DNA of 64,000 bases from Colias croceus (lineage: Eukaryota; Arthropoda; Insecta; Lepidoptera; Pieridae). The position numbers and the translations under genes were made by a program. The stretch's first letter is position 1. Each line of letters begins with the position of its first letter. Below, piece by piece: positions 23,991 to 35,600 of the stretch. The notes under the pieces are model-generated. The model did no database searches and was not told the origin of the DNA. It saw only the letters and a program-made list of their open reading frames with translations. The DNA is taken from positions 8,928,001-8,992,000 of the forward strand of contig NC_059546.1 of NCBI RefSeq assembly GCF_905220415.1, given 5' to 3'.

Positions 23991-25752
23991 GTAACATAAT
24001 ATGATTTATTGGTGATCTCTTTAAGTTAGTTTGCTTAAATACTTATTAGGACACACCTATTATAATACATACAAAAACATTTATTTGGTACTAGACCTCA
24101 TATCTCAGGATTTTAGGTGATTTATTGTGGAACAGATTTTGCATTGTTTGGTGACTTCATTTTGGTGACAGATCTACTATTTTGAGGACAAACCCTATTA
24201 TTTAAGAAACACAAAACTAATTAAATTGGTGATAGCTTAAATGATACCCATATAATAGTACTTATTAATTATTATTTAATTCCGATTCCTTTCGAATACC
24301 ATAAAATAACAAAAAATCGCAATTTATTGATATTTCAAGTCAAATACTAGGTATACTATTAAATTCTTAAGTAGACTTCAATTTTTTATTATTAGAAGTC
24401 TGTAAATATACGTTTCCGATTTAGTAATAAGGCACTCCTATTGGTTGCTAAGTCGTATTACGAGGCAGCTTTCCATGCAAGCCTTTCTCTATTACGTAAC
24501 CCATTGGTCCCTGATAAGCTTACTTGTCAATAATAATTACTGTTACTATTACAGTATTTTGCGGTAATTGTTTTGTATTGTATCTTCGTAAAGAGGAGAG
24601 CATTTTTTTATATGATGTTTTTTTAATTAGAATTAAACGCGCTTAGTAATTGAAATATGTGAAACTGTGCTAATGATAAAGTGCTAAATGATATTAAGAA
24701 AACCATTTTTATACATTTGTTTATTTTAACTAGAGCTTATATTACAATTTAAATATAGTTCGAATCCTAAAACTATTTTGAATATTTTTTTTCGGAACTT
24801 AGAACCTAATGCAAAGTTTCATACAATTTGCGATTGCGACATTCGATATTCGTTACGATGAAAGTCAGATGGCATTAACGAGCCAGCAATTATGCATACG
24901 CTAAACAGAATTGGAAACTTCAAGAGAGCATTGCACCGCACAATCGAATTTCATATTTATCCCTATGATAATAAAAGTTATATTTTTATAGCACTCGCGC
25001 ATGGGTTCTGTCGGTTATTATAGCAGTTTAATCGAGAGAGAGGCATGAGTCAACGTCACTTTCACTGCAACCCTGCTTAAAGTGCATAGACGGTGCGTTT
25101 ATGAAGCAATCATAAAGGTCTTGAGAAATACGATGATATTATGTTGTAGGAATGGGAGATGTACGGATGATTTAGGGCCGATTTTTCAATGCTTGGATAA
25201 AACTTATCCGTCCAATAAAGTATTACACGATAATATTAAAATGTCACGTAAACTGTCAAATACGGGCAATTAGAATACGTTTTTAAAATGGTAGTTTTAT
25301 ACATTATTCGACGAATAAGTTTTAACCAAGGATTGAAAAATCAGCCCATAGTCCATATTATGATGATTATAGAAATGTAACTAATTTTAATTAACTCATT
25401 GGAATAATAACTAATGTAATTATGTCAATTATAGACATTAAATATTAATTATAATGCACCTACTTAATTTCTTTAATATGAAATTAATTAAATAAATTAG
25501 TTTAGACTTGCTAATTGTTATGTAAAACAATTCATTATTGTTTGTTTGTTTTAGGTATGTTTCTTGAAAGTATTATTCCTCGTCATCGTATTATGGTAAG
25601 TAATTTTTTTTAAGACAATATTTCATTTAATATTTATTTTAAATAATTTATTATTCAATAAACGGAAACAATAAATTGAACTCACTTTCACAAAATTAGG
25701 AGGTTAGACTGTAAAATTGACTCGCGTCCAATCCACATGTTACGGCATATAA

Positions 25753-25921
25753 TCTAATATATAAAAATCAATGCCACTTTTCGTTGTAATTCCATAACTC
25801 GAGAACGGCTGAACCGATTTCGATAATTCTTTTTTTATTATATTCCTTGAAGTACGAGGATGGTTCTTATGTAGAGAAAACGTTAATATGTACCACGGGC
25901 GAAGCCGGGGCGGACCGCTAG
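25753..25921 (+). mobile_element. Non-autonomous Helitron-like element
   Basis: It starts TCTAATATATAAAAATCAAT, carries the block GAACGGCTGAACCGATTTCG shared with the element at 40260, and ends ACCACGGGCGAAGCCGGGGC, GGACCGCTAG, then T. There is no coding sequence. It lies about 310 bp upstream of the start codon of the single-exon gene and about 155 bp upstream of its initiator candidate. Confidence 0.82.
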
Positions 25922-25984
25922 TTTTTTATACCGCTAGGAAAGTAAACAACGGTTTAATTACGAAGCGATTAGGGCTGTAGAGCT

Positions 25985-26230
25985 TTCCTGTGCATCGATG
26001 CCGGCGATAGTCGTATGGTTCGAGGCGGCACTCCCACTAGGCTATTGCGGCCGCGGCCGACTCGCGCTCATTCACTTCAGTCTACAGACGACTGCGGCGA
26101 CGTACGCACGTGTCACTCTGCTCGCCTCCGATGTTAGTTTACGATTACGACATCGCGTTTCAAGTGGGACTTTTGCCGTGACAGTGAAAATTATTTTTTC
26201 TAATATGGGTTAAACTTACGCTTCGACGAT
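25985..26230 (+). promoter_or_regulatory. Core promoter and 5' leader of the 464-codon gene
   Basis: A GC-rich, CpG-containing patch in otherwise AT-rich DNA. TTCAGTCT at 26076-26083 contains the arthropod initiator TCAGT (A at 26079 as candidate +1). GCACGTG begins 27-28 bp downstream, roughly where a DPE would sit. There is no TATA box at -30. The inferred leader is about 150 nt and contains two upstream ORFs: a 16-codon one at 26131-26181 and a minimal Met-Gly-stop at 26205-26213. These could damp translation of the main frame. The start site is inferred only. Confidence 0.45.
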
Positions 26231-27625
26231 ATGAGTCCGGGTGAGCGCGCCGCCCTCGGGCGTCGCGAACACCCTCGCCCTCACTACGCTGCCACCGCAC
26301 CGGGATTTCCGCCACCATATTACCCACCTTATGGAATGCCACATCCAAACGCTTGGCTGGGAGCTCCCCTCATATCCATGGCAGGGCGCATGCAACAGCA
26401 GAGGAATACGCCTGTGTCAAAGCTTGCCATGCACGCTCAAGGCGCACCCCTTATCATACAAAATAGACACGATCGACGAAAGTTCACAACCGTCCCCGAG
26501 CAACGTAACCATCGACCCAACGGGCTCACTGAACATATTACTAGAGACAATTGTGAAGTGTCCGAAGGATCTAGGCCGCGAAATCAACAACAGCAGTCGC
26601 GTTCTAATCGAAATGGACGCAACAATAACACGGACGCGGTCAGCGTCGCCAGCGATGAAAGTTCCGGCTCGACAAATTCTGAAACCATGTTGCCACGGAT
26701 AATTAAACCTAGAAAACGGCGTAAAAAAGACAGAAAACCGAATAACATAGTCCCGCACGATATCTCCAATGCCGGACTAGAACTGGGTGAAGTTGATCAT
26801 TGCACTGTTACAAATATGGGATCCGCGTCGCACTACGAGGAATCTTATTGCCGAGAGGTGTCATTACCGTATCGTTTAGACGTGAAAGTACTTGATTACC
26901 CGGATCCAGTGCCCGAGACTTATAGAGTGACTGCGTTAGGTGAGGCATTAGAGGCTACTCGTTTTGGCTTAACGGAGGCCGTTTCACCCTCCGAATCTGC
27001 CGTGAGTTCTTGTCAGTGTCGTTATTGTGACCCCGTGGGGCAAATTTGGGACGCTGACTCTATTGCGCATTTTTTGGACGAAAATTCTAGTGGCGACTTT
27101 CCTCCTACAAAATTAGAGGAATCGATGAAAGTTGTTGGGCCACTCGGAAGAAGAGGTGCAGATACTATGTTGCGGCGCAGTTGGAGCGATCCATCCGCGA
27201 GAATGCCAGAAAAAAGAGAAATGAATAATAACGACACATTATCGGCCCCTAATTTATATTCATTATTTCCACCGGCTAGAAGAACTAGTTCCCCAGAACC
27301 ACGATCACCGCTCGCTTTGGAAATATCGTCCGAAATCGTCACGTCGATGAATGGACATCGTGACCTGGAAATCAAATTATTTTCGACCTCGCCCACGGCG
27401 ACGAACACGGAGCGCCGTTCGTTTTTCGGCGATAAAAGTGGAAGTGTTAACAGATGTACGATTAAAGATAACGAAACAAAATTAAACAGTGCGGTGTACA
27501 GTGACAGAATCGTATCTAGTGCGAACAGCATAAAGAGTGAGAATGTGGATTCGGGGTGTTCGTCGGCCTACGTTACCGGCGAGGCCTCTCGCAACATTTG
27601 TGATTTAGCCTTAGTTTCTGCCTGA
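26231..27625 (+). CDS. Uncharacterised single-exon protein, 464 aa, probably nuclear
   Basis: By far the longest intact frame in the window. It starts at ATG 26231, which has a purine at -3, and ends TGA at 27623-27625. I do not recognise the family. In order: a Pro/Tyr-rich N-terminus (residues 25-40, GFPPPYYPPYGMPHPN); a Gln/Asn/Ser/Arg-rich disordered stretch (115-150); a strongly basic nuclear-localisation-like cluster KPRKRRKKDRK (159-169); an acidic/hydrophobic middle; a three-cysteine patch CQCRYC (261-266); an LRRSWSDPS segment (314-322); SP-rich sequence (353-360); and an ordered-looking motif LEISSEIVTSMNGHRDLEIK (363-382). The last two look conserved rather than low-complexity. There is no signal peptide or membrane segment. 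It is intronless and on the same strand as CNOT6, and may be nested in that gene's intron. It could be a transcription or chromatin adaptor, but function is unassigned. Confidence 0.85.
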   Translation: MSPGERAALGRREHPRPHYAATAPGFPPPYYPPYGMPHPNAWLGAPLISMAGRMQQQRNTPVSKLAMHAQGAPLIIQNRHDRRKFTTVPEQRNHRPNGLTEHITRDNCEVSEGSRPRNQQQQSRSNRNGRNNNTDAVSVASDESSGSTNSETMLPRIIKPRKRRKKDRKPNNIVPHDISNAGLELGEVDHCTVTNMGSASHYEESYCREVSLPYRLDVKVLDYPDPVPETYRVTALGEALEATRFGLTEAVSPSESAVSSCQCRYCDPVGQIWDADSIAHFLDENSSGDFPPTKLEESMKVVGPLGRRGADTMLRRSWSDPSARMPEKREMNNNDTLSAPNLYSLFPPARRTSSPEPRSPLALEISSEIVTSMNGHRDLEIKLFSTSPTATNTERRSFFGDKSGSVNRCTIKDNETKLNSAVYSDRIVSSANSIKSENVDSGCSSAYVTGEASRNICDLALVSA

Positions 27626-28226
27626 ACTCCTTGTGATCTTTGTATAAATAATGTTAATTGGATGCGTGCTTGTAAGTCCAGAGGGCTCTACGCTCGCCAT
27701 TTGAGCTGGACTCAAATCGTCACAGCGAGAGGCATGCACGGAGCGTCTCAACACGACCCGATACATTGAGATCTCCGATTCGGTTTCCTGTAGATTTTAT
27801 AATTAATTTATTTTTAACAATAGCGTAGGAAACTGACATGGAACTTTGTCTGGTCGCGTATGCGTTTAGAAACTGTATAATAAGTGGGTAAAAATGTTTT
27901 TTAAACGTAAAGTTTTCTAACGTTATAGATGCCATGACTCGTGCGCAATTAGCGTTCACACTACTGACACCGTTGCGCGAGTATTGCGGTTTCCCGCGGT
28001 TTTCACCGCGCTCCGTTCCGGGCGGCGCCTCGCGCACACCGGTTCATACGGCTAATAACTTTTTCATTGCTTCACGCGGCTCACTTTGCACATAAATGCT
28101 TTCGACGTATAATACAGTCATCTCCATTATATTTTCATTTAACGCCATTGTTTATATACCATTTACTTATTTTAATGGATACCGCGCACCTATTACATTG
28201 TTAGTCGTTTAACACGAACAAATAAA
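27626..28226 (+). other. Putative 3' UTR with AATAAA
   Basis: The first canonical polyadenylation hexamer after the stop codon is AATAAA at 28221-28226, giving a 3' UTR of about 600 nt. A GC-rich segment at 27955-28045, including TTTCCCGC, lies within it. That segment could be part of the UTR or a separate regulatory patch. A 105-codon - strand frame overlapping it shows no features of a gene. Confidence 0.4.
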
Positions 28227-28229
28227 CCC

Positions 28230-31216
28230 TTTTAGGTTATGATGTCAACATCAACCATTAATCCCATAAATAACCATATTTAAGTATTGCTCAAACATTG
28301 TTATCACGCTTAATAATACACCGATCAATCTTATTAAAATTCATAACAATTTCATAAACATTTACCACGTAACAACTTTACTCTATCAATCTGGTCATAA
28401 TCATCAATCAAGCGTTATAGAATATTCATAAGCTGCGCTACAATTACTTGTCGCAACTAACTAATATTTTCAACATTTGTGACAAAGTGTACGGTGGAGA
28501 TAAGGCGTTAGTTAATACATGATACGTTTTTTTTCTTTACACGTCTCGTTATCAGTATTTGTTAAATAAACATGTAGGTTATTCACTCCAGTATTTCCGA
28601 TTACGATAAATATTTCTATTAACAAATACTTATACGATTATTTATTTAGTTTCTACGTATCATTACCATTCGATGTAAGCTTACTTTGAGTCACTGCATT
28701 TATAAACAACCGATTAAAGAGTTCGTTTTTATATGTTGACTTTTCTCTTGTGGGTCCAATGCTTTAATGCACGCCAGACGAAGTTCCATAATAATGTAGA
28801 TAATGTGAATATAACTAAGTTATACATGAATTGTACCCCGTACTATCGTTGGGTTTTACGCTCCATGGGACGTTGTTCTTACATTTTTATTTTAGCATTG
28901 CGTTGTTTGCTTATTGCTTCGCGCGTGCGTGGGATTACATGATATATCTTTTCTTTATTTTTTCTTTACGATAGGCTCGACGTAGACGAGAAGTTATAGC
29001 AGTTTGTTATCTATAAAAATTCTAACCTTAATGCATATTAGTGAGAATGCGTCTTTGATTTATTTACGACTAGCATTATCTCTTAATAAACCGGTCTCTA
29101 GTAGACTGTTGGCTCGTTTTCGAGCTCGAAATCCGAGTGCTTTTATTTCTTCGTCGAAACTTTGTTACGATTTGAATATTTTATACGTGAAAAATTGCTT
29201 ATATCGACGTCGAGCCTTCATTTTGTGGGATCAAGGAGGCGAACGAAATTCGCAGTTGTAAAACTCAGCGATACATGCAGTGTAATTTTAAAAACATAGG
29301 CTATGTTTAACTTACTGAGTGAATGCATTTTATACATAAAATTATATAGGTTTACAATTTTGTTTGTGTACGTCGTGAAGCACGAGTTACACGCTTGCAC
29401 ACTATTTTTGTACAATAAAAACCATCATGCCCTGATATATTTTGTTTTATTTTAGTGACTGATGTAATTGAGCACTCCTTGTACGTGTCAAGTTCAATCG
29501 TACATATTTTTCCTTTTTGTTTTAAGAAAAATAAAAGATTGTATTAATTTTTGTCGAAATACAACATTACAACATTGCTTAGACTTCTTCGACAAAGGAT
29601 TATTATTTGTATAAACGAATGTTATGGGCTTGCCGTGATAACGGACAAAAATAATATTGTCATATTGAAAAATATTTTGTCATTTTTATTAGATTTTGTT
29701 CACTTACTATCTAATTCTTACCCTTATAGTACTTAATATTGGTATAGATTTTCATTTAATGGTCTGCAAAATCTAAAATACTAAAATGTTCTAATGTTAT
29801 TCAGCACACACAACTTCTAAACAAAGATTATTATCATACGAAAAGCGATCTTAACGAGCCTATAAAAGTTTAAGAATTCTCTAGTTGTTTTGTAAACATT
29901 TGCGTTTACGTAACTCGCGAACTCGACTTTCAATTGTGCTCGAACACCTTTTCGTTACGCGCCTCTAGGTGTTGTTGATGTTGAATACCTACTTGTTGAC
30001 AAACTAACGTTTAGCTACTGATTATAAGTTAGCGTATCGATAAATTATTGAGGATTATTGGTATTTTATCAAACTGATATGGGAAAAAATCTTAAGGAAA
30101 ATTTGGTATAAAAATATTTAAAACACCGAGTAAATATTTTTTTTTTATTTTGAAACATTTAAATCACTACCAGTCCAATAATCGAAAACTGAATTGAATA
30201 CGAATAATTTAGTATCCTCTAAGTGTATTTGATTGAATGAGATTGTTTTTTTTTTATAATATAGACCTTGATACCGCTGTGAAATAACATTACTTAACAC
30301 ATAATTAAAAGCAATCGACCGCTGCAGAACGGGTTCCAAGCGATTGTAATGTTTCGTATCATTACTTATTATGTATTACAACACGAAAATATGCCGAACA
30401 AATGTGTTTGTACAACGTTTATGTGTACATTGTACACTACTTTGTTCCAGCAAGGACATTCTTGGTCAATGTCACGATGGTTGTTTGCTCTGCGATTTTA
30501 TGGCTGTTCTGAACTATAGTCGTTAATTCTTCCTTATTCCCTCACTAATTAAGTTCATAAATAAGTTTCTGTTTGTTCTTGGACACTGTCATCAATTTAC
30601 GAACTATATACCTACCTACTTCTACAAACGTAGTTCTTATAGAATAGTAAAGGGTTTATATCAACAGTTCGTCTTTACAGTTTGTGGGTCACTCTAGAGA
30701 TGGGAAGCGAAAATTTAGGTTTTTAGAACGACGTGTGTTAAAACGGACTGAATGCTGTGATTGCTTTCGTTTTTAAACGGTTGCTAGATTTACGAGTCTT
30801 TTGTGTTGGCATTTATTGTTAATCTCATAATGTATTTATTTTTAAATCAATAAGGTCATATAGTGAGGTATTAACTAATAACTATCGTCCAAATTTATTT
30901 AAGTAACACATTCACACGTATTAAAATCGATACTGGATAATCGATTCTCAATATCGCAATAAAGATTATCAACTCGACGTAGGCACGTAGCTAAATATAT
31001 TAGATGAATCATTGTTATTTTCACTAAGCCACTTTATGGACTTGTTTGTGAATTTCAGATCTCGATTCGTGAACGATTTCGACCTTCAGACGAATAACTT
31101 TTTCATTTGACCTTTCTATACAAGGACAAGATAATTTATCGTCATGTAGCATTGGGATTTGACGTGATTACGTTTGATGACTGGCTCGCTGGTGTTACGG
31201 ATAAACATCTATATAA
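28230..31216. other. Non-coding stretch
   Basis: AT-rich DNA with stops in all frames. I recognise no repeat, exon or RNA gene. Short frames near 28.7, 29.0 and 29.2 kb are within chance length. Confidence 0.5.
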
Positions 31217-31470
31217 TCTGTACTAATATTAAAAAGCTGAAGAGTTGTTTGTTTGTTTGAACGCGCTAATATTAGGAACTACTAGTCCGATTTGATAAAC
31301 TCTTTCGGTGTTATATAGCCCGTTTATCGAGGACGCGCTAATCTCAAGAACGATTTGAAAAATTATTTCGGTGTTAGAAAGTCTATTTATCGAGTAATTT
31401 AGCGTTTATATCATCACGCTAAGACCAACAGGAGCGAAGCCACGCGTGTGAAACCGCGGGACGCAGCTAG
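31217..31470 (+). mobile_element. Non-autonomous Helitron-like element, second subtype
   Basis: It begins TCTGTACTAATATTAAAAAG, then CTGAAGAGTTGTTTGTTTGT and TTGAACGCGCTAAT. It ends GAGCGAAGCCACGCG, a GC-rich hairpin region and GCAGCTAG|T. The 5' end matches in inverse the fragment at the right end of the window (63544-63703). An internal repeat of the CGCGCTAAT...GGTGTTA...TTTATCGAG block is visible (near 31262 and 31334). No coding sequence. Confidence 0.82.
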
Positions 31471-31891
31471 TTTAATACTATGAAGTAACATTATGGCGTT
31501 TAAATTATATATTTGAATTAATTTAATGATAAGTCTTTAGTGTCTAACTTCCTGCTACGATAGACTTATTGGTTATGTGTTGGTATTATCGTCAAGGAGG
31601 ATAAATAAAACAATAAACGTTATGAATAAATAATAGTATGTATTCAACGTAAAGCAGCTCATGGAAAACATAAGTTATGAGATATATTTAATTTACATAT
31701 TAGCATCTAGTAAGTATATGTTATTACGTGTATATTAACAACGTTAGCCAAGTTCTTGGATTACGAACAACCGTGAAATTTTACCAAACAATAAATTATG
31801 GCTAATCTTATGAATGTACTACCGATATTTTTCATATCATTCGCGCATTCATATTTCTTTATCTTTAGTGTTTTTTATAACGAGGTGTAAG

Positions 31892-32056
31892 AGCTAGCGC
31901 GCAAGAGCAACTTTTGGTCTCCGCAACTATTTTGTCTCTCCCATCAACTCTATAGGAAGTTGCGTCGCTACGTGCGCGCACTTTCTTACTAGCCCATAGA
32001 GTTGATGGGAGAGACAAAATAGTTGCGGAGACAAAAGTTGCTCTTGCGCGCTAGCT
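31892..32056. mobile_element. Long hairpin, 61-62-bp arms (MITE-like)
   Basis: AGCTAGCGCGCAAGAGCAAC at 31892 and its inverse ending at 32056 form arms of about 62 and 61 bp. They differ by a single-base insertion (TTTTGG versus TTTTG) and enclose a 42-bp spacer containing CGTGCGCGCAC. Near-identical arms imply a recent or frequently corrected element. I see no clear target duplication. The block is much more GC-rich than its surroundings. Confidence 0.85.
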
Positions 32057-32501
32057 GTATTCAATACAATAGTGAGTCCAGTAATTGATCCTAATTGTCT
32101 ATGCGGTGATGTGGCATGATTACCATATGTCATCTTGTTAATGGTTGGTATAAAATATAAATACGTCAACTAGCTCGTATTTAGGACGGAACCTTAATCT
32201 TTGACCTCTCGTGCGATGTAGGTAGGTACCTACTTACAACGCAAAAGGCGATGTAATTTATACTATACAATTATTATCTAGCATAAGCATGGGTTTGTTA
32301 TATGCCTACATCTTCGATGGATGTTTCTAGGAAACGATAATTATATTCAATAATCGAAATTGAATATCAATTACGAGACATCTCAGAGAATTAACTTTTA
32401 ATATGTTAAAAAAGATCCGTAAGTACATAGTGATGATTAGTTCTTATAGATTTAAGATTTAATAAAAACAGTATGGAAAAGTATTGAATATTCGTACATA
32501 A

Positions 32502-32672
32502 TCACTACATAGTATAAAAACGCTTTCCGTAGTCTGTGTGTCTGTATACCTACTTAGATCTATAAATTACGCAACAGATTTTGATGGGTTATTTTAATAG
32601 GAGGAGAGTGATTCTATTATATCATTTGTTGAGTTTTCTACATCGCGAGTGAAGCCGCGCGCGCAAAGTTAG
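32502..32672 (+). mobile_element. Degenerate Helitron-like repeat
   Basis: The 5' part TCACTACATAGTATAAAAAC, then GCTTTCCGTAGTCTGTGTGT, and a 3' part with GCGAGTGAAGCCGCGCGCG leading into TTAGT, resemble a common lepidopteran Helitron-like repeat. The terminal CTAG has mutated to TTAG. The middle segment ACGCAACAGATTTTGATGGG is shared in type with the repeat near 58.2 kb. Boundaries are approximate. Confidence 0.6.
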
Positions 32673-35600
32673 TTGAATATAAAACCATAAAACAGTAGCA
32701 GTAGATATGAAACAGTGTAGAGAGCACGTGGCGGCTGCCGACCTTGCCGCTAACACGACAATGTAAACACTATGGGATTGTTTGAATACAGCTGGCTACC
32801 GTCGTGTTTGCACAATGCACATCTATAGAAACGATAATATTCTATAGCTGTAATAAGTTATAGCCTTATGGGTTTGAACATCCATCAGCTGTAGCAATTG
32901 ATTCAAGCAGATGGTACTATTCGCAAATGGGAAATGGTTCGACGTAATTTATTTTTGGGAAGTAATAATTTTCAGGCAATAGGTATTTTAATTATTTAGA
33001 TAATCGGAATGATAAGGAAAAATAAAAGCATATCTCTGAAGCAACGAAAGTAACGAAATTACTGTAATTGAATTTTTCATATCGATATAAATAAAAGAAA
33101 TGTCATAACAATATTCGATCGGTTTTTAAGTGATTCAATGACTACTGAATATTTATAAATATTATATTATATAATTAACATATGATTTGCGAGGTCGCTT
33201 ATATCATTGATGTTTAGTTTCGTAACAGAAGGCCTAAAAATGCATGTTTTAGTTTACTAATTGCCACATTAGAGGATTTTATAAGCATAAACTTAAATAA
33301 CACACCGGTAGAATAAACCTTGACTCTTCATTTAATCGTTGTATTAACATATTATTATATAAAAATGTCAAAGTCTTTAAGTGTGCGAATTATTTAATTC
33401 CAACTTTAATTTCATAATTATTTGCATTATTAATGTCGTCTTACTTAATTTACGTAAAAGTCGTGCATTATTGTTCCTATAAATGTTTTATTAAAAAGGA
33501 ATTTGTAATATTGAATAGCGGTTGCGTGTATAAATAGAAGCATTGGTTTAATTTATAACGTTCAGTAAAAGATACACGTTTGATTTCCGAAGATATAACT
33601 TAATCCACTCGGCCCTTCGCCGTTTCTCTTTATATAGGTTTGTCGCATAAATCGGCCGCGACTTTATTCATAGAGCAATGTCTAAATGCAGGCAGGGTTA
33701 GTTTTCATCTCAACGACAGGAGGCGGGGTAGAAAGCTGACTAGTTTCCGTTCTTAAGTTTCACCTGCGCTTTCACTTGCAACATCGCAGCGCTGTAAGCG
33801 ATTAATGTTGGCGAATTACGTGTCTTAGCCAATTTTACTAATCGTTAAATGCATGTTGCGTTTTAGTTGAGATATCAATTGTTGCATTGATGTAGAAATA
33901 TCGATACATTGTAGAAATTTGTATGTTATGTCAGCACTGTTGTAAAACCAACTTACGCGTTTTTATTAACACATCATTTGTCTCTCAACACTGTTTACTC
34001 TATAAATCTCTGTATTCGGCTATTTTCATTGCAAGTTTCAGTAAAATCAATTTATCGTATACAGACGTACGTCGTAAAAATTGCGCACCAGAATTTCATT
34101 GTTGGCTTGTTAAATGGCAAATATTTTTATTCGCACGAAGATATGCTCATATTCTTTCAACTCGTGGGAAATGTAATTTGAATCTTTGGTGATACTTAAA
34201 TTAAATTATATATAATGGTGACAATTATATATTCATTCGACTCTACGCTCGGTGGGCTGTAAGGATAGGTTATACTGTGTTACAAAACATTGAATCATTT
34301 TTAAAGGCTTTGTCATTAATCTGGTAAGCTAAAAGCTAAATAATATCCACTTCTCTATGATAAATGCGGTGTCAACATTTCGCCTTTAAATTACGAGATG
34401 CCACTAGAGTTGTAAGCCATAAAATAAACAGGTTTAAAAGGAATAAAAGTTATATTTAACTATCTGTCGTAATTCTTCTTCATATCCCTTATTTAGTATG
34501 CTAATGGTTATAGAACAGTTTTCAGAGTTACAGTCTAGTTTTAGTAAAGATGAGACGATTTATGTCTATCGGAACTTGTCATAAGACTAATTTCGAAATT
34601 AAAATTTCGTTGTAATAGCGAAAGTTTATTTCAAAGTACACATTCAGGTAAATTGCATTATAATTTATATTTGTCTTCAATACACAAAGAGCAGTCTGCA
34701 CGCTGCGCGGCGTTCTTGATAGCAACGTATTATCTCCATTTGTCACACTGAAAGCCATATTTTTGTTTAGCCGTAAGGACGACTGGCGGTCAGAGCAATA
34801 TTCTAATTTAAAGCGACGTAATTGCTAAATGCAGCACTGGGTCGACGCACGAACGCCGAGGAGGTCTACAGTAAGGATTTGATTGTAATGAATTAGATGT
34901 AGGCGTTGGCCATTCCGCTATCTGATTTTGAACGGGTGCCAATATAAACACGGTGTCTGTGAAGTGGTGTGGAGATGTGATGAAAATTTTAACTCGTTCG
35001 GCGTTTTCAAAGATCGTTCAGGAAATCGATGGCATATGTAGATTCTTTTTGATTTATGGGATTTTTAAGTTTATGTTTTTAAGGTTATTTCGGGAGTTTA
35101 CACGGAACTAGAATTTTGTGTATCAATTTATTTGTGTAATAAAGACAACAGTGTCGTCATTATGTGCTCAATCGTTAATACTTTTGATAAGTATGTACGC
35201 AACAACTATGACACGTATAAAATCTTCCTGTAATCGTCTGGAGTCATCGTATTTTTATCTTTATCCGTGGTTTTATTACCTCATGAGCTTCTGTGCTTAT
35301 GTGCCATCTTATACACCTTTTAAACGATCTTAAATGTTATTCGCTAAATGTACTCGCTCATCAGCCGATAGGGCTTATCGCCGACATTGATCTGGACATT
35401 TAAATGTTTAATTGCTGTATTTAGAGATAACGCGTTTATCTAGCGAAAGATATTTTTATCGTAATACGATTATCAGTTCACATTGTTTGCGTCTAAATCG
35501 GCACAAGTAGCAGTGCACTGTCGTATCATATTTTTATTTTCATTGCTAATTTAAAAGTCATAGTCTAGATTAGTAAAATATTTTTGAGCTATCGCACGTA

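Larger units (their letters stand above)
23238..24250. mobile_element. DNA transposon remnant with mirrored subterminal repeats
   Basis: TATAATAG occurs as a direct repeat at 23230-23237 and 24251-24258, a candidate 8-bp target duplication. The enclosed 1013 bp has related inverted ends: GGGAACTATATTTTCTATCACC at the left and the inverse of GGTGATAGCTTAAATGATACCC at the right. The left side carries repeated TATCACC/GTCACCA motifs (for example near 23253, 23286, 23305, 23506 and 23561). The right side carries their reverse GGTGA forms (near 24010, 24116, 24149, 24163 and 24229). Such oriented subterminal repeats usually bind transposase. An internal 109-bp-period duplication and a short basic ORF are also present. 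The superfamily is undetermined; an 8-bp duplication fits hAT, P or Merlin-type elements. Confidence 0.65.

Noticed and set aside
24770..24800. tRNA B-box-like GTTCGAATCC
   Set aside because: The flanks do not form a T-stem and no acceptor, D or anticodon arms are present upstream.
26241..26702. 153-codon + frame overlapping the 464-codon ORF
   Set aside because: It is an out-of-frame shadow inside the longer ORF; the same holds for the - strand frames at 26417-26758 and 27022-27531.
27720..28037. 105-codon - strand frame downstream of the 464-codon gene
   Set aside because: It lies in the probable 3' UTR, has no motifs and is GC-driven at one end only.
31927..32169. 80-codon - strand frame
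   Set aside because: It runs through the arms of the long hairpin element.
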